A stretch of DNA of 64,000 nt from Strigamia acuminata (lineage: Eukaryota > Arthropoda > Chilopoda > Geophilomorpha > Linotaeniidae): the NCBI GenBank assembly GCA_949358305.1, contig OX442317.1, positions 13,694,991 through 13,758,990 of the forward strand, written 5' to 3'. The notes beneath the pieces were generated by a model. The model saw nothing but the letters and a program-made list of their open reading frames with translations, did not search any database and was not told the DNA's origin. Made by a program: the position numbers and the translations under genes. Numbering within the stretch: the stretch's first letter is position 1; each line of letters opens with the position of its first letter. This document shows positions 30,809 to 44,557 of the stretch, piece by piece.

Positions 30809-33800
30809 TTTGTGCTAAGTCAACTGTGATGAGATCAAAAGTCTATTCTCCAAAATCATTGCTTGGATGTTGCTAAAACTTACATTGAAGCCTTCTACTA
30901 AGGTTTAAACACTATTTCAGAACATTCAGACACATTGGTCTTGTGGTGTTTGTGCTAAGTCAACTGTGACGTCAAATGAGATCAAAAGTTTATTCTTTCA
31001 AATTATTGCTTGGATGTTGCTAAAACTTACATTGAAGCTTTCTACTAAGGTTTAAACACTATTTCAGAACATTCAGAAACATTGGTCTTGTGATGTTTGT
31101 GCTAAGTCAACTGTGATGTCAAATGGGATCAAAAGTTTATTCTTCCAAATCATTGCTTGGATGTTGCTAAAACTTACATTGAAGCCTTCTACTAAGGTTT
31201 AAACACTATTTCAGAACATTCAGAGACATTGGTCTTGTGATGTTTGTGCTAAGTCAACTGTGATGTCAAATGAGATCAAAAGTTTATTCTTTCAAATCAT
31301 TGCTTGGATGTTGCTAAAACTTACATTAAAGCTTTCTACTAAAGTTTAAACACTATTTCAGAACATTCAGAGACATTGGTCTTGTGGTGTTTGTGCTAAG
31401 TCAACTGTGATGAGATCAAAAGTCTATTCTCCCAAATCATTGCTTAGATGTTGCTAAAACTTACATTGAAGCCGTCTACTAAGGTTTAAACACTATTTCA
31501 GAACATTTAGAGACATTGGTCTTGTGGTGTTTGTGCTAAGTCAACTGTGATGAGATCAAAAGTCTATTTTCCCAAATCATTTCTTGGATGTTGCTAAAAC
31601 TTACATTAAAGCTTTCTACTAAGGTTTAAACACTATTTCAAAACATTCAGAGACATTGGTCTTGTGATGTTTGTGCTAAGTCAACTGTGATGAGATCAAA
31701 AGTCTATTCTCCCAAATCATTGCTTGGATGTTGCTAAAACTTACATTAAAGCTTTCTACTAAGGTTTAAACACTATTTCAAAACATTCAGAGACATTGGT
31801 CTTGTGATGTTTGTGCTAAGTCAACTGTGATGAGATCAAAAGTCTATTCTTCCAAATCATTGCTTGGATGTTGCTAAAACTTACATTGAAGCCTTCTACT
31901 AAGGTTTAAACACTATTTCAGAACATTCAGAGACATTGGTTTGTGGTGTTTGTGCTAAGTCAACTGTGATGTCAAATGAGATCAAAAGTTTATTCTTTCA
32001 AATTATTGCTTGGATGTTGCTAACACTTACATTGAAGCCTTCTACTAAGGTTTAAACACTATTTCTAAACATTCAGAGACATTGGTCTTGTGGTGTTTGT
32101 GCTAAGTCAACTGTGATGAGATCAAAAGTCTATTCTCCCAAATCATTGCTTGGATGTTGCTAAAACTTACATTGAAGCCTTCTACTAAGGTTTAAACACT
32201 ATTTCAGAACATTCAGAGACATTGGTTTGTGGTGTTTGTGCTAAGTCAACTGTGATGTCAAATGAGATCAAAAGTTTATTCTTTCAAATTATTGCTTGGA
32301 TGTTGCTAAAACTAACATTGAAGCCTTCTACTAAGGTTTAAACACTATTTCTAAACATTCAGAGACATTGGTCTTGTGGTGTTTGTGCTAAGTCAACTGT
32401 GATGAGATCAAAAGTCTATTCTCCCAAATCATTGCTTGGATGTTGCTAAAACTTACATTGAAGCCTTCTACTAAGGTTTAAACACTATTTCAGAACATTC
32501 AGAGACATTGGTTTGTGGTGTTTGTGCTAAGTTAACTGTGATGTCAAATGGGATCAAAAGTTTATTCTTCCAAATCATTGCTTGGATGTTGCTAAAACTT
32601 ACATTGAAGCCTTCTACTAAGGTTTAAACACTATTTCAGAACATTCAGAGACATTGGTCTTGTGATGTTTGTGCTAAGTCAACTGTGATGAGATCAAAAG
32701 TCTATTCTCCAAAATCATTGCTTGGATGTTGCTAAAACTTACATTGAAGCCTTCTACTAAGGTTTAAACACTATTTCAGAACATTCAGACACATTGGTCT
32801 TGTGGTGTTTGTGCTAAGTCAACTGTGACGTCAAATGAGATCAAAAGTTTATTCTTTCAAATTATTGCTTGGATGTTGCTAAAACTTACATTGAAGCTTT
32901 CTACTAAGGTTTAAACACTATTTCAGAACATTCAGAGACATTGGTCTTGTGATGTTTGTGCTAAGTCAACTGTGATGTCAAATGAGATCAAAAGTCTATT
33001 TTCCCAAATCATTTCTTGGATGTTGCTAAAACTTACATTAAAACTTTCTACTAAGGTTTAAACACTATTTCAGAACATTCAGAGACATTGGTCTTGTGAT
33101 GTTTGTGCTAAGTCAACTGTGATGAGATCAAAAGTCTATTCTTCCAAATCATTGCTTGGATGTTGCTAAAACTTACATTAAAGCTTTCTACTAAGGTTTA
33201 AACACTATTTCAAAACATTCAGAGACATTGGTCTTGTGGTGTTTGTGCTAAGTCAACTGTGATGAGATCAAAAGTCTATTCTCCCAAATCATTGCTTGGA
33301 TGTTGCTAAAACTTACATTGAAGCTTTCTACTAAGGTTTAAACACAATTTCAGAACATTCAGAGACATTGGTCTTGTGATGTTTGTGCTAAGTCAACTGT
33401 GATGAGATCAAAAGTCTATTCTCCAAAATCATTGCTTGGATGTTGCTAAAACTTACATTGAAGCCTTCTACTAAGGTTTAAACACTATTTCAGAACATTC
33501 AGACACATTGGTCTTGTGGTGTTTGTGCTAAGTCAACTGTGACGTCAAATGAGATCAAAAGTTTATTCTTTCAAATTATTGCTTGGATGTTGCTAAAACT
33601 TACATTGAAGCTTTCTACTAAGGTTTAAACACTATTTCAGAACATTCAGAAACATTGGTCTTGTGATGTTTGTGCTAAGTCAACTGTGATGTCAAATGAG
33701 ATCAAAAGTTTATTCTTTCAAATCATTGCTTGGATGTTGCTAAAACTTACATTAAAGCTTTCTACTAAAGTTTAAACACTATTTCAGAACATTCAGAGAC

Positions 33801-35250
33801 ATTGGTCTTGTGGTGTTTGTGCTAAGTCAACTGTGATGAGATCAAAAGTCTATTCTCCCAAATCATTGCTTAGATGTTGCTAAAACTTACATTGAAGCCG
33901 TCTACTAAGGTTTAAACACTATTTCAGAACATTTAGAGACATTGGTCTTGTGGTGTTTGTGCTAAGTCAACTGTGATGAGATCAAAAGTCTATTTTCCCA
34001 AATCATTTCTTGGATGTTGCTAAAACTTACATTAAAGCTTTCTACTAAGGTTTAAACACTATTTCAAAACATTCAGAGACATTGGTCTTGTGATGTTTGT
34101 GCTAAGTCAACTGTGATGAGATCAAAAGTCTATTCTCCCAAATCATTGCTTGGATGTTGCTAAAACTTACATTAAAGCTTTCTACTAAGGTTTAAACACT
34201 ATTTCAAAACATTCAGAGACATTGGTCTTGTGATGTTTGTGCTAAGTCAACTGTGATGAGATCAAAAGTCTATTCTCCCAAATCATTGCTTGGATGTTGC
34301 TAAAACTTACATTGAAGCCTTCTACTAAGGTTTAAACACTATTTCAGAACATTCAGACACATTGGTTTGTGGTGTTTGTGCTAAGTCAACTGTGATGTCA
34401 AATGAGATCAAAAGTTTATTCTTTCAAATTATTGCTTGGATGTTGCTAACACTTACATTGAAGCCTTCTACTAAGGTTTAAACACTATTTCTAAACATTC
34501 AGAGACATTGGTCTTGTGGTGTTTGTGCTAAGTCAACTGTGATGAGATCAAAAGTCTATTCTCCCAAATCATTGCTTGGATGTTGCTAAAACTTACATTG
34601 AAGCCTTCTACTAAGGTTTAAACACTATTTCAGAACATTCAGAGACATTGGTCTTGTGGTGTTTGTGCTAAGTCAACTGTGATGAGATCAAAAGTCTATT
34701 TTCCCAAATCATTTCTTGGATGTTGCTAAAACTTACATTAAAGTTTTCTACTAAGGTTTAAACACTATTTCAGAACATTCAGAGACATTGGTCTTGTGAT
34801 GTTTGTGCTAAGTCAACTGTGATGAGATCAAAAGTCTATTCTCCCAAATCATTGCTTGGATGTTGCTAAAACTTACATTAAAGCTTTCTACTAAGGTTTA
34901 AACACTATTTCAAAACATTCAGAGACATTGGTCTTGTGATGTTTGTGCTAAGTCAACTGTGATGAGATCAAAAGTCTATTCTCCCAAATCATTGCTTGGA
35001 TGTTGCTAAAACTTACATTGAAGCCTTCTACTAAGGTTTAAACACTATTTCAGAACATTCAGAGACATTGGTTTGTGGTGTTTGTGCTAAGTCAACTGTG
35101 ATGTCAAATGAGATCAAAAATTTATTCTTTCAAATTATTGCTTGGATGTTGCTAACACTTACATTGAAGCCTTCTACTAAGGTTTAAACACTATTTCTAA
35201 ACATTCAGAGACATTGGTCTTGTGGTGTTTGTGCTAAGTCAACTGTGACG
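30809..35250. repeat. Satellite block S2
   Basis: About 31 monomers of the 140/147-bp satellite. Marker variants (cagacacattgg with ctccaaaatcattg) recur near 30927, 32785 and 33499, showing multi-monomer duplications: the segments after 30840 and after 33410 share the same succession of variants, with one monomer gained or lost. No coding potential. Confidence 0.97.
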
Positions 35251-36829
35251 TGTTGCGAGCAAGAACGCAACAAAAAGGATCTGGAGATTTCACGTTGTTC
35301 ATCTTCTGAAAGAAAGAAAAGGCTTTTTAATTTTGTTGTCAAGTTTAGATAGATTTTTAACACATATCTGACATGCCCAGTTGGTTTGCCGCTTTGTTGT
35401 CACGATCCTGGTAGTTCAAGAGGGTTGTCACTTCGCCTGCCACACCTGGAATGTTTGAAAGTTGTGTTTTTAGTCTTTTGTAATTAATTTATGTGTCTTT
35501 TTCACGTTTCTGAGTTATTTCTAGTATTTGTAAGTTCTCTCCTGTTTCCAGTTCACTTGCGAAGGAGATAGGCGTGCATCGGCAAGATGGCCGCCATAGC
35601 GCAAGTGAACTGGGAGATGGGAAGAACCTGAAATAAGCACAATTGTAGTTTTTGGTGCTTATTTTGCTTGTGATTTAATTTATACTAACTTGTATTGGTG
35701 TTTAAGGTAGTCCACAGGTGTCTTGGGTCGCTGGATGGGCGTTGGACATCGTTTGTGAGCGTTTGCGAGCGTCGGGCGTGAGCGTACGCCTTGCGACGCC
35801 TCTCGTGGTCGTGTGGGTCCTGCAAATGAGTTGAATTGGTCGGGTTTCAATGCCCAAGCACTGGGAAAGCTGTACTGACCGTTCTAAGACGCAGATCCAT
35901 CGTTGAGAAGGCCTGTGAGTCGCTCGCGACCTTGTTTGGCTCCATTCACGTCATTTTAGCAGTTGCATGGTCGCCATCTTGGATTTGGTGCTGCACTGTT
36001 GCCCTGTTATTATTTCTTTTGGGGTTTTGAGGAGACCTGGACATAGGGAATATTTACTAGTTATTGTTTGTATAAATTACCAATATTAAGGGTTGTTAAT
36101 CTAAGCTTTTACCTTTGTTATTGTATGGTTGTTACGGGTTAAGGTTTGTGACACTTTGCGCCCTCTTTTGGTGGCAATTGGGGTTTGGGCTCAGCATTGT
36201 GTTTTGAGTGCAGTTAATGTTAGTTTTAGCCTTTGAATTATCTGTTAAGTTTAAGTGAAGTGCTGTTTGCACAGGTCATACTGTTTTCAAGGTGTTAGGT
36301 TAAGTTTTGCCTTTATTTATGTTAAGTTTGACATCTGTTGTCTATATACGGAAACCTTGTTGGCACTATTGTTATTATTCAAATCTGTATTGTTTGGTCA
36401 CTGACATTTATTGTAATCAGGTGACCAGTTGTTAAGAGTAGGTTGCTAAAGAAGCAACTCAGTTGTTATCAGTTGTTAAGTATTAAAGCCAGTTGATGTT
36501 TTTCCTCCTTCTTTGGATAAATTATTCCTGGGTTTATTTTACTTCAATAAACAGGATGACTTGTGAGTAGAGAGCTTTGCCTGCTCTCCTCCTCCCTGGG
36601 AGCACAGAATTTCTACCCAGCAGCTAAAGAGGTTTTGCCAATCACTTCATCTAAATGCAGTTAGGCCTAGTTTCATGCAGTCAGGCCTAATCCTTCTTCA
36701 AGTTAGGCTTGGGCTCAGAGAAAGGATTTCAGCTTGTTTCATCAACCACTATACAGTCTCGGGCGGTTTCCAGAGTTTGGTGACCAATTCGCCAGTCCTC
36801 CCCTGTGAGATCCAAGGTTGTTTGCTACA
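35251..36829 (+). repeat. Solo LTR F1 (1579 bp) in the satellite
   Basis: Begins tgttgcgagc and ends tttgctaca. It is flanked by gacg on both sides (35247-35250 and 36830-36833) within a monomer, so it is a complete solo LTR left by recombination between two LTRs. It differs from the LTRs of element F at two positions by eye (C at 35892, A at 36253). It contains a perfect 14-bp inverted repeat (35548-35561 with 35600-35613) that encloses a YY1-like site, a second YY1-like site at 35972-35982, TATATA at 36343 and AATAAA at 36546. Confidence 0.95.
35583..35595 (+). promoter_or_regulatory. YY1-like site within the inverted repeat of LTR F1
   Basis: CAAGATGGCCGCC is close to the YY1/Pho consensus and lies in the loop of a 14-bp inverted repeat. 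The same site occurs at 42898-42910 and 49948-49960 in element F. Confidence 0.45.
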
Positions 36830-39800
36830 GACGTCAAATGAGATCAAAAGTTTATTCTTTCAAATTATTGCTTGGATGTTGCTAAAACTTACATTGAAGC
36901 TTTCTACTAAGGTTTAAACACTATTTCAGAACATTCAGAAACATTGGTCTTGTGATGTTTGTGCTAAGTCAACTGTGATGTCAAATGAGATCAAAAGTTT
37001 ATTCTTTCAAATCATTGCTTGGATGTTGCTAAAACTTACATTAAAGCCTTCTACTAAGGTTTAACACTATTTCAGAACATTCAGAGACATTGGTCTTGTG
37101 ATGTTTGTGCTAAGTCAACTGTGATGAGATCAAAAGTCTATTCTCCAAAATCATTGCTTGGATGTTGCTAAAACTTACATTGAAGCCTTCTACTAAGGTT
37201 TAAACACTATTTCAGAACATTCAGACACATTGGTCTTGTGGTGTTTGTGCTAAGTCAACTGTGACGTCAAATGAGATCAAAAGTTTATTCTTTCAAATTA
37301 TTGCTTGGATGTTGCTAAAACTTACATTGAAGCTTTCTACTAAGGTTTAAACACTATTTCAGAACATTCAGAAACATTGGTCTTGTGATGTTTGTGCTAA
37401 GTCAACTGTGATGTCAAATGGGATCAAAAGTTTATTCTTCCAAATCATTGCTTGGATGTTGCTAAAACTTACATTGAAGCCTTCTACTAAGGTTTAAACA
37501 CTATTTCAGAACATTCAGAGACATTGGTCTTGTGGTGTTTGTGCTAAGTCAACTGTGATGAGATCAAAAGTCTATTCTCCCAAATCATTGCTTGGATGTT
37601 GCTAAAACTTACATTGAAGCCGTCTACTAAGGTTTAAACACTATTTCAGAACATTTAGAGACATTGGTCTTGTGGTGTTTGTGCTAAGTCAACTGTGATG
37701 AGATCAAAAGTCTATTCTCCCAAATCATTGCTTGGATGTTGCTAAAACTTACATTAAAGCTTTTTACTAAGGTTTAAACACTATTTCAAAACATTCAGAG
37801 ACATTGGTCTTGTGATGTTTGTGCTAAGTCAACTGTGATGAGATCAAAAGTCTATTCTCCCAAATCATTGCTTGGATGTTGCTAAAACTTACATTGAAGC
37901 CTTCTACTAAGGTTTAAACACTATTTCAGAACATTCAGAGACATTGGTTTGTGGTGTTTGTGCTAAGTCAACTGTGATGTCAAATGAGATCAAAAGTTTA
38001 TTCTTTCAAATTATTGCTTGGATGTTGCTAACACTTACATTGAAGCCTTCTACTAAGGTTTAAACACTATTTCTAAACATTCAGAGACATTGGTCTTGTG
38101 GTGTTTGTGCTAAGTCAACTGTGATGAGATCAAAAGTCTATTCTCCCAAATCATTGCTTGGATGTTGCTAAAACTTACATTGAAGCCTTCTACTAAGGTT
38201 TAAACACTATTTCAGAACATTCAGAGACATTGGTTTGTGGTGTTTGTGCTAAGTCAACTGTGATGTCAAATGAGATCAAAAGTTTATTCTTTCAAATTAT
38301 TGCTTGGATGTTGCTAACACTTACATTGAAGCCTTCTACTAAGGTTTAAACACTATTTCTAAACATTCAGGGACATTGGTCTTGTGGTGTTTGTGCTAAG
38401 TCAACTGTGATGTCAAATGAGATCAAAAGTTTATTCTTTCAAATCATTGCTTGGATGTTGCTAAAACTTACATTAAAGCTTTCTACTAAAGTTTAAACAC
38501 TATTTCAGAACATTCAGAGACATTGGTCTTGTGGTGTTTGTGCTAAGTCAACTGTGATGTCAAATGAGATCAAAAGTTTATTCTTTCAAATTAATGCTTG
38601 GATGTTGCTAACACTTACATTGAAGCCTTCTACTAAGGTTTAAACACTATTTCTAAACATTCAGAGACATTGGTCTTGTGGTGTTTGTGCTAAGTCAACT
38701 GTGATGAGATCAAAAGTCTATTCTCCCAAATCATTGCTTGGATGTTGCTAAAACTTACATTGAAGCCTTCTACTAAGGTTTAAACACTATTTCAGAACAT
38801 TCAGAGACATTGGTTTGTGGTGTTTGTGCTAAGTCAACTGTGATGTCAAATGAGATCAAAAGTTTATTCTTTCAAATTATTGCTTGGATGTTGCTAACAC
38901 TTACATTGAAGCCTTCTACTAAGGTTTAAACACTATTTCTAAACATTCAGAGACATTGGTCTTGTGGTGTTTGTGCTAAGTCAACTGTGACGTCAAATGA
39001 GATCAAAAGTTTATTCTCTCAAATTATTGCTTGGATGTTGCTAAAACTTACATTGAAGCTTTCTACTAAGGTTTAAACACTATTTCAGAACATTCAGAAA
39101 CATTGGTCTTGTGATGTTTGTGCTAAGTCAACTGTGATGTCAAATGAGATCAAAAGTTTATTCTTTCAAATCATTGCTTGGATGTTGCTAAAACTTACAT
39201 TAAAGCTTTCTACTAAAGTTTAAACACTATTTCAGAACATTCAGAGACATTGGTCTTGTGGTGTTTGTGCTAAGTCAACTGTGATGTCAAATGAGATCAA
39301 AAGTTTATTCTTTCAAATTAATGCTTGGATGTTGCTAACACTTACATTGAAGCCTTCTACTAAGGTTTAAACACTATTTCTAAACATTTAGAGACATTGG
39401 TCTTGTGGTGTTTGTGCTAAGTCAACTGTGATGAGATCAAAAGTCTATTCTCCCAAATCATTGCTTGGATGTTGCTAAAACTTACATTGAAGCCTTCTAC
39501 TAAGGTTTAAACACTATTTCAGAACATTCAGAGACATTGGTCTTGTGATGTTTGTGCTAAGTCAACTGTGATGAGATCAAAAGTCTATTCTCCCAAATCA
39601 TTGCTTGGATGTTGCTAAAACTTACATTAAAGCTTTCTACTAAGGTTTAAACACTATTTCAAAACATTCAGAGACATTGGTCTTGTGATGTTTGTGCTAA
39701 GTCAACTGTGATGAGATCAAAAGTCTATTCTCCCAAATCATTGCTTGGATGTTGCTAAAACTTACATTGAAGCCTTCTACTAAGGTTTAAACACTATTTC

Positions 39801-42565
39801 AGAACATTCAGAGACATTGGTTTGTGGTGTTTGTGCTAAGTCAACTGTGATGTCAAATGAGATCAAAAATTTATTCTTTCAAATTATTGCTTGGATGTTG
39901 CTAACACTTACATTAAAGCCTTCTACTAAGGTTTAAACACTATTTCTAAACATTCAGAGACATTGGTCTTGTGATGTTTGTGCTAAGTCAACTGTGACGT
40001 CAAATGAGATCAAAAGTTTATTCTTTCAAATTATTGCTTGGATGTTGCTAAAACTTACATTGAAGCTTTCTACTAAGGTTTAAACACTATTTCAGAACAT
40101 TCAGAAACATTGGTCTTGTGATGTTTGTGCTAAGTCAACTGTGATGTCAAATGAGATCAAAAGTTTATTCTTCCAAATCATTGCTTGGATGTTGCTAAAA
40201 CTTACATTGAAGCCTTCTACTAAGGTTTAAACACTATTTCAGAACATTCAGAGACATTGGTCTTGTGATGTTTGTGCTAAGTCAACTGTGATGTCAAATG
40301 AGATCAAAAGTTTATTCTTTCAAATCATTGCTTGGATGTTGCTAAAACTTACATTAAAGCTTTCTACTAAGGTTTAAACACTATTTCAGAACATTCAGAG
40401 ACATTGGTCTTGTGATGTTTGTGCTAAGTCAACTGTGATGAGATCAAAAGTCTATTCTCCAAAATCATTGCTTGGATGTTGCTAAAACTTACATTGAAGC
40501 CTTCTACTAAGGTTTAAACACTATTTCAGAACATTCAGACACATTGGTCTTGTGGTGTTTGTGCTAAGTCAACTGTGACGTCAAATGAGATCAAAAGTTT
40601 ATTCTTTCAAATCATTGCTTGGATGTTGCTAAAACTTACATTAAAGCTTTCTACTAAGGTTTAAACACTATTTCAGAACATTCAGAGACATTGGTCTTGT
40701 GATGTTTGTGCTAAGTCAACTGTGATGAGATCAAAAGTCTATTCTCCCAAATCATTGCTTGGATGTTGCTAAAACTTACATTGAAGCCTTCTACTAAGGT
40801 TTAAACACTATTTCAGAACATTCAGAGACATTGGTTTGTGGTGTTTGTGCTAAGTCAACTGTGATGTCAAATGAGATCAAAAATTTATTCTTTCAAATTA
40901 TTGCTTGGATGTTGCTAACACTTACATTGAAGCCTTCTACTAAGGTTTAAACACTATTTCAGAACATTCAGAAACATTGGTCTTGTGATGTTTGTGCTAA
41001 GTCAACTGTGATGTCAAATGGGATCAAAAGTTTATTCTTCCAAATCATTGCTTGGATGTTGCTAAAACTTACATTGAAGCCTTTTACTAAGGTTTAAACA
41101 CTATTTCAGAACATTCAGAGACATTGGTCTTGTGATGTTTGTGCTAAGTCAACTGTGATGTCAAATGAGATCAAAAGTTTATTCTTTCAAATCATTGATT
41201 GGATGTTGCTAAAACTTACATTAAAGCTTTCTACTAAGGTTTAAACACTATTTCAGAACATTCAGAGACATTGGTCTTGTGATGTTTGTGCTAAGTCAAC
41301 TGTGATGAGATCAAAAGTCTATTCTCCAAAATCATTGCTTGGATGTTGCTAAAACTTACATTGAAGCCTTCTACTAAGGTTTAAACACTATTTCAGAACA
41401 TTCAGACACATTGGTCTTGTGGTGTTTGTGCTAAGTCAACTGTGACGTCAAATGAGATCAAAAGTTTATTCTTTCAAATTATTGCTTGGATGTTGCTAAA
41501 ACTTACATTGAAGCTTTCTACTAAGGTTTAAACACTATTTCAGAACATTCAGAGACATTGGTCTTGTGATGTTTGTGCTAAGTCAACTGTGATGTCAAAT
41601 GAGATCAAAAGTTTATTCTTTCAAATCATTGCTTGGATGTTGCTAAAACTTACATTAAAGCTTTCTACTAAAGTTTAAACACTATTTCAGAACATTCAGA
41701 GACATTGGTCTTGTGGTGTTTGTGCTAAGTCAACTGTGATGAGATCAAAAGTCTATTCTCCCAAATCATTGCTTGGATGTTGCTAAAACTTACATTGAAG
41801 CCGTCTACTAAGGTTTAAACACTATTTCAGAACATTTAGAGACATTGGTCTTGTGGTGTTTGTGCTAAGTCAACTGTGATGAGATCAAAAGTCTATTTTC
41901 CCAAATCATTTCTTGGATGTTGCTAAAACTTACATTAAAACTTTCTACTAAGGTTTAACCACTATTTCAGAACATTCAGAGACATTGGTCTTGTGATGTT
42001 TGTGCTAAGTCAACTGTGATGAGATCAAAAGTCTATTCTCCCAAATCATTGCTTGGATGTTGCTAAAACTTACATTAAAGCTTTCTACTAAGGTTTAAAC
42101 ACTATTTCAAAACATTCAGAGACATTGGTCTTGTGATGTTTGTGCTAAGTCAACTGTGATGAGATCAAAAGTCTATTCTCCAAAATCATTGCTTGGATGT
42201 TGCTAAAACTTACATTGAAGCCTTCTACTAAGGTTTAAACACTATTTCAGAACATTCAGACACATTGGTCTTGTGGTGTTTGTGCTAAGTCAACTGTGAC
42301 GTGAAATGAGATCAAAAGTTTATTCTTTCAAATTATTGCTTGGATGTTGCTAAAACTTACATTGAAGCTTTCTACTAAGGTTTAAACACTATTTCAGAAC
42401 ATTCAGAGACATTGGTCTTGTGATGTTTGTGCTAAGTCAACTGTGATGTCAAATGAGATCAAAAGTTTATTCTTTCAAATCATTGCTTGAATGTTGCTAA
42501 AACTTACATTAAAGCTTTCTACTAAAGTTTAAACACTATTTCAGAACATTCAGAGACATTGGTCT
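36830..42565. repeat. Satellite block S3
   Basis: About 40 monomers, 140 or 147 bp with a few 1-bp variants. A stretch of at least 1.1 kb near 39950-41135 is almost identical to 62817-64000 in block S5 (offset 22867; one difference seen, near 63847), so segments have been copied between blocks. No coding potential. Confidence 0.97.
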
Positions 42566-44144
42566 TGTTGCGAGCAAGAACGCAACAAAAAGGATCTGGA
42601 GATTTCACGTTGTTCATCTTCTGAAAGAAAGAAAAGGCTTTTTAATTTTGTTGTCAAGTTTAGATAGATTTTTAACACATATCTGACATGCCCAGTTGGT
42701 TTGCCGCTTTGTTGTCACGATCCTGGTAGTTCAAGAGGGTTGTCACTTCGCCTGCCACACCTGGAATGTTTGAAAGTTGTGTTTTTAGTCTTTTGTAATT
42801 AATTTATGTGTCTTTTTCACGTTTCTGAGTTATTTCTAGTATTTGTAAGTTCTCTCCTGTTTCCAGTTCACTTGCGAAGGAGATAGGCGTGCATCGGCAA
42901 GATGGCCGCCATAGCGCAAGTGAACTGGGAGATGGGAAGAACCTGAAATAAGCACAATTGTAGTTTTTGGTGCTTATTTTGCTTGTGATTTAATTTATAC
43001 TAACTTGTATTGGTGTTTAAGGTAGTCCACAGGTGTCTTGGGTCGCTGGATGGGCGTTGGACATCGTTTGTGAGCGTTTGCGAGCGTCGGGCGTGAGCGT
43101 ACGCCTTGCGACGCCTCTCGTGGTCGTGTGGGTCCTGCAAATGAGTTGAATTGGTCGGGTTTCAATGCCCAAGCACTGGGAAAGCTGTACTGACCGTTCT
43201 AAGACGAAGATCCATCGTTGAGAAGGCCTGTGAGTCGCTCGCGACCTTGTTTGGCTCCATTCACGTCATTTTAGCAGTTGCATGGTCGCCATCTTGGATT
43301 TGGTGCTGCACTGTTGCCCTGTTATTATTTCTTTTGGGGTTTTGAGGAGACCTGGACATAGGGAATATTTACTAGTTATTGTTTGTATAAATTACCAATA
43401 TTAAGGGTTGTTAATCTAAGCTTTTACCTTTGTTATTGTATGGTTGTTACGGGTTAAGGTTTGTGACACTTTGCGCCCTCTTTTGGTGGCAATTGGGGTT
43501 TGGGCTCAGCATTGTGTTTTGAGTGCAGTTAATGTTAGTTTTAGCCTTTGAATTATCTGTTAAGTTTGAGTGAAGTGCTGTTTGCACAGGTCATACTGTT
43601 TTCAAGGTGTTAGGTTAAGTTTTGCCTTTATTTATGTTAAGTTTGACATCTGTTGTCTATATACGGAAACCTTGTTGGCACTATTGTTATTATTCAAATC
43701 TGTATTGTTTGGTCACTGACATTTATTGTAATCAGGTGACCAGTTGTTAAGAGTAGGTTGCTAAAGAAGCAACTCAGTTGTTATCAGTTGTTAAGTATTA
43801 AAGCCAGTTGATGTTTTTCCTCCTTCTTTGGATAAATTATTCCTGGGTTTATTTTACTTCAATAAACAGGATGACTTGTGAGTAGAGAGCTTTGCCTGCT
43901 CTCCTCCTCCCTGGGAGCACAGAATTTCTACCCAGCAGCTAAAGAGGTTTTGCCAATCACTTCATCTAAATGCAGTTAGGCCTAGTTTCATGCAGTCAGG
44001 CCTAATCCTTCTTCAAGTTAGGCTTGGGCTCAGAGAAAGGATTTCAGCTTGTTTCATCAACCACTATACAGTCTCGGGCGGTTTCCAGAGTTTGGTGACC
44101 AATTCGCCAGTCCTCCCCTGTGAGATCCAAGGTTGTTTGCTACA
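42566..44144 (+). repeat. 5' LTR of element F (1579 bp)
   Basis: Same family as solo LTR F1. It starts with the perfect inverted repeat TGTTGCG...CGCAACA. YY1-like sites are at 42898-42910 and 43287-43297, the 14-bp inverted repeat at 42863-42928, and AATAAA at 43861. Confidence 0.95.
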
Positions 44145-44157
44145 GGGAGCTGTTTTT

Positions 44158-44177
44158 TGGTACCGTGATTCCAGGAT
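44158..44177 (+). other. Putative primer binding site, element F
   Basis: TGGTACCGTGATTCCAGGAT, 13 nt after the LTR, is a variant of the motif in A-D and differs from the tRNA-His-like TGGTGCCGTGA by one base. Confidence 0.5.
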
Positions 44178-44529
44178 TTCGTGCACGTGTGTACAGCGCG
44201 CATGGAAAAGAGGTCATTTGGATGTTCAGCAAGTGATTCAAGTGGGTTGGTGCGTGCCAGTTGGTTCGTTTGTACGGCTGGTTCCGTGAGCGGCCGGCAT
44301 CAAGTGCGCACGCCAGAGAGTCACGTGAGAGCGGCCATTGACGTCCTGAGTCTGCCAAGTCAAACACAACGCAATGTGCAAGTTGAACAGCTACAGCCTG
44401 AAAGAAGAAGAACATTTTTAGTTATTAAAGTGTATTTTTGGTGGGCTGTTTTCTGGGTTTTTGATGTGTTCCTTCTGGGGGGAGGGGAAGTGTGCTTTTT
44501 TGTATTTAAGTTAGCGTTTAAGTTTTGCA

Positions 44530-44557
44530 CTCCATATAACTGCTTAAAGCAGGGGAG
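44530..44557 (+). other. Conserved leader RNA hairpin, element F
   Basis: ACTCC (44529-44533) pairs with GGAGT and CTGC with GCAG around loop ttaaa, with atataa bulged as in the coding elements. Relative to A, both the outer T/A pair and the inner G/C pair have changed with pairing kept. Confidence 0.6.

Noticed and set aside
35836-36030. 64-codon frame repeated three times (35836, 43151, 50201)
   Set aside because: It recurs only because it lies in the three copies of LTR F, and it spans a YY1-like site and LTR sequence. No coding evidence.
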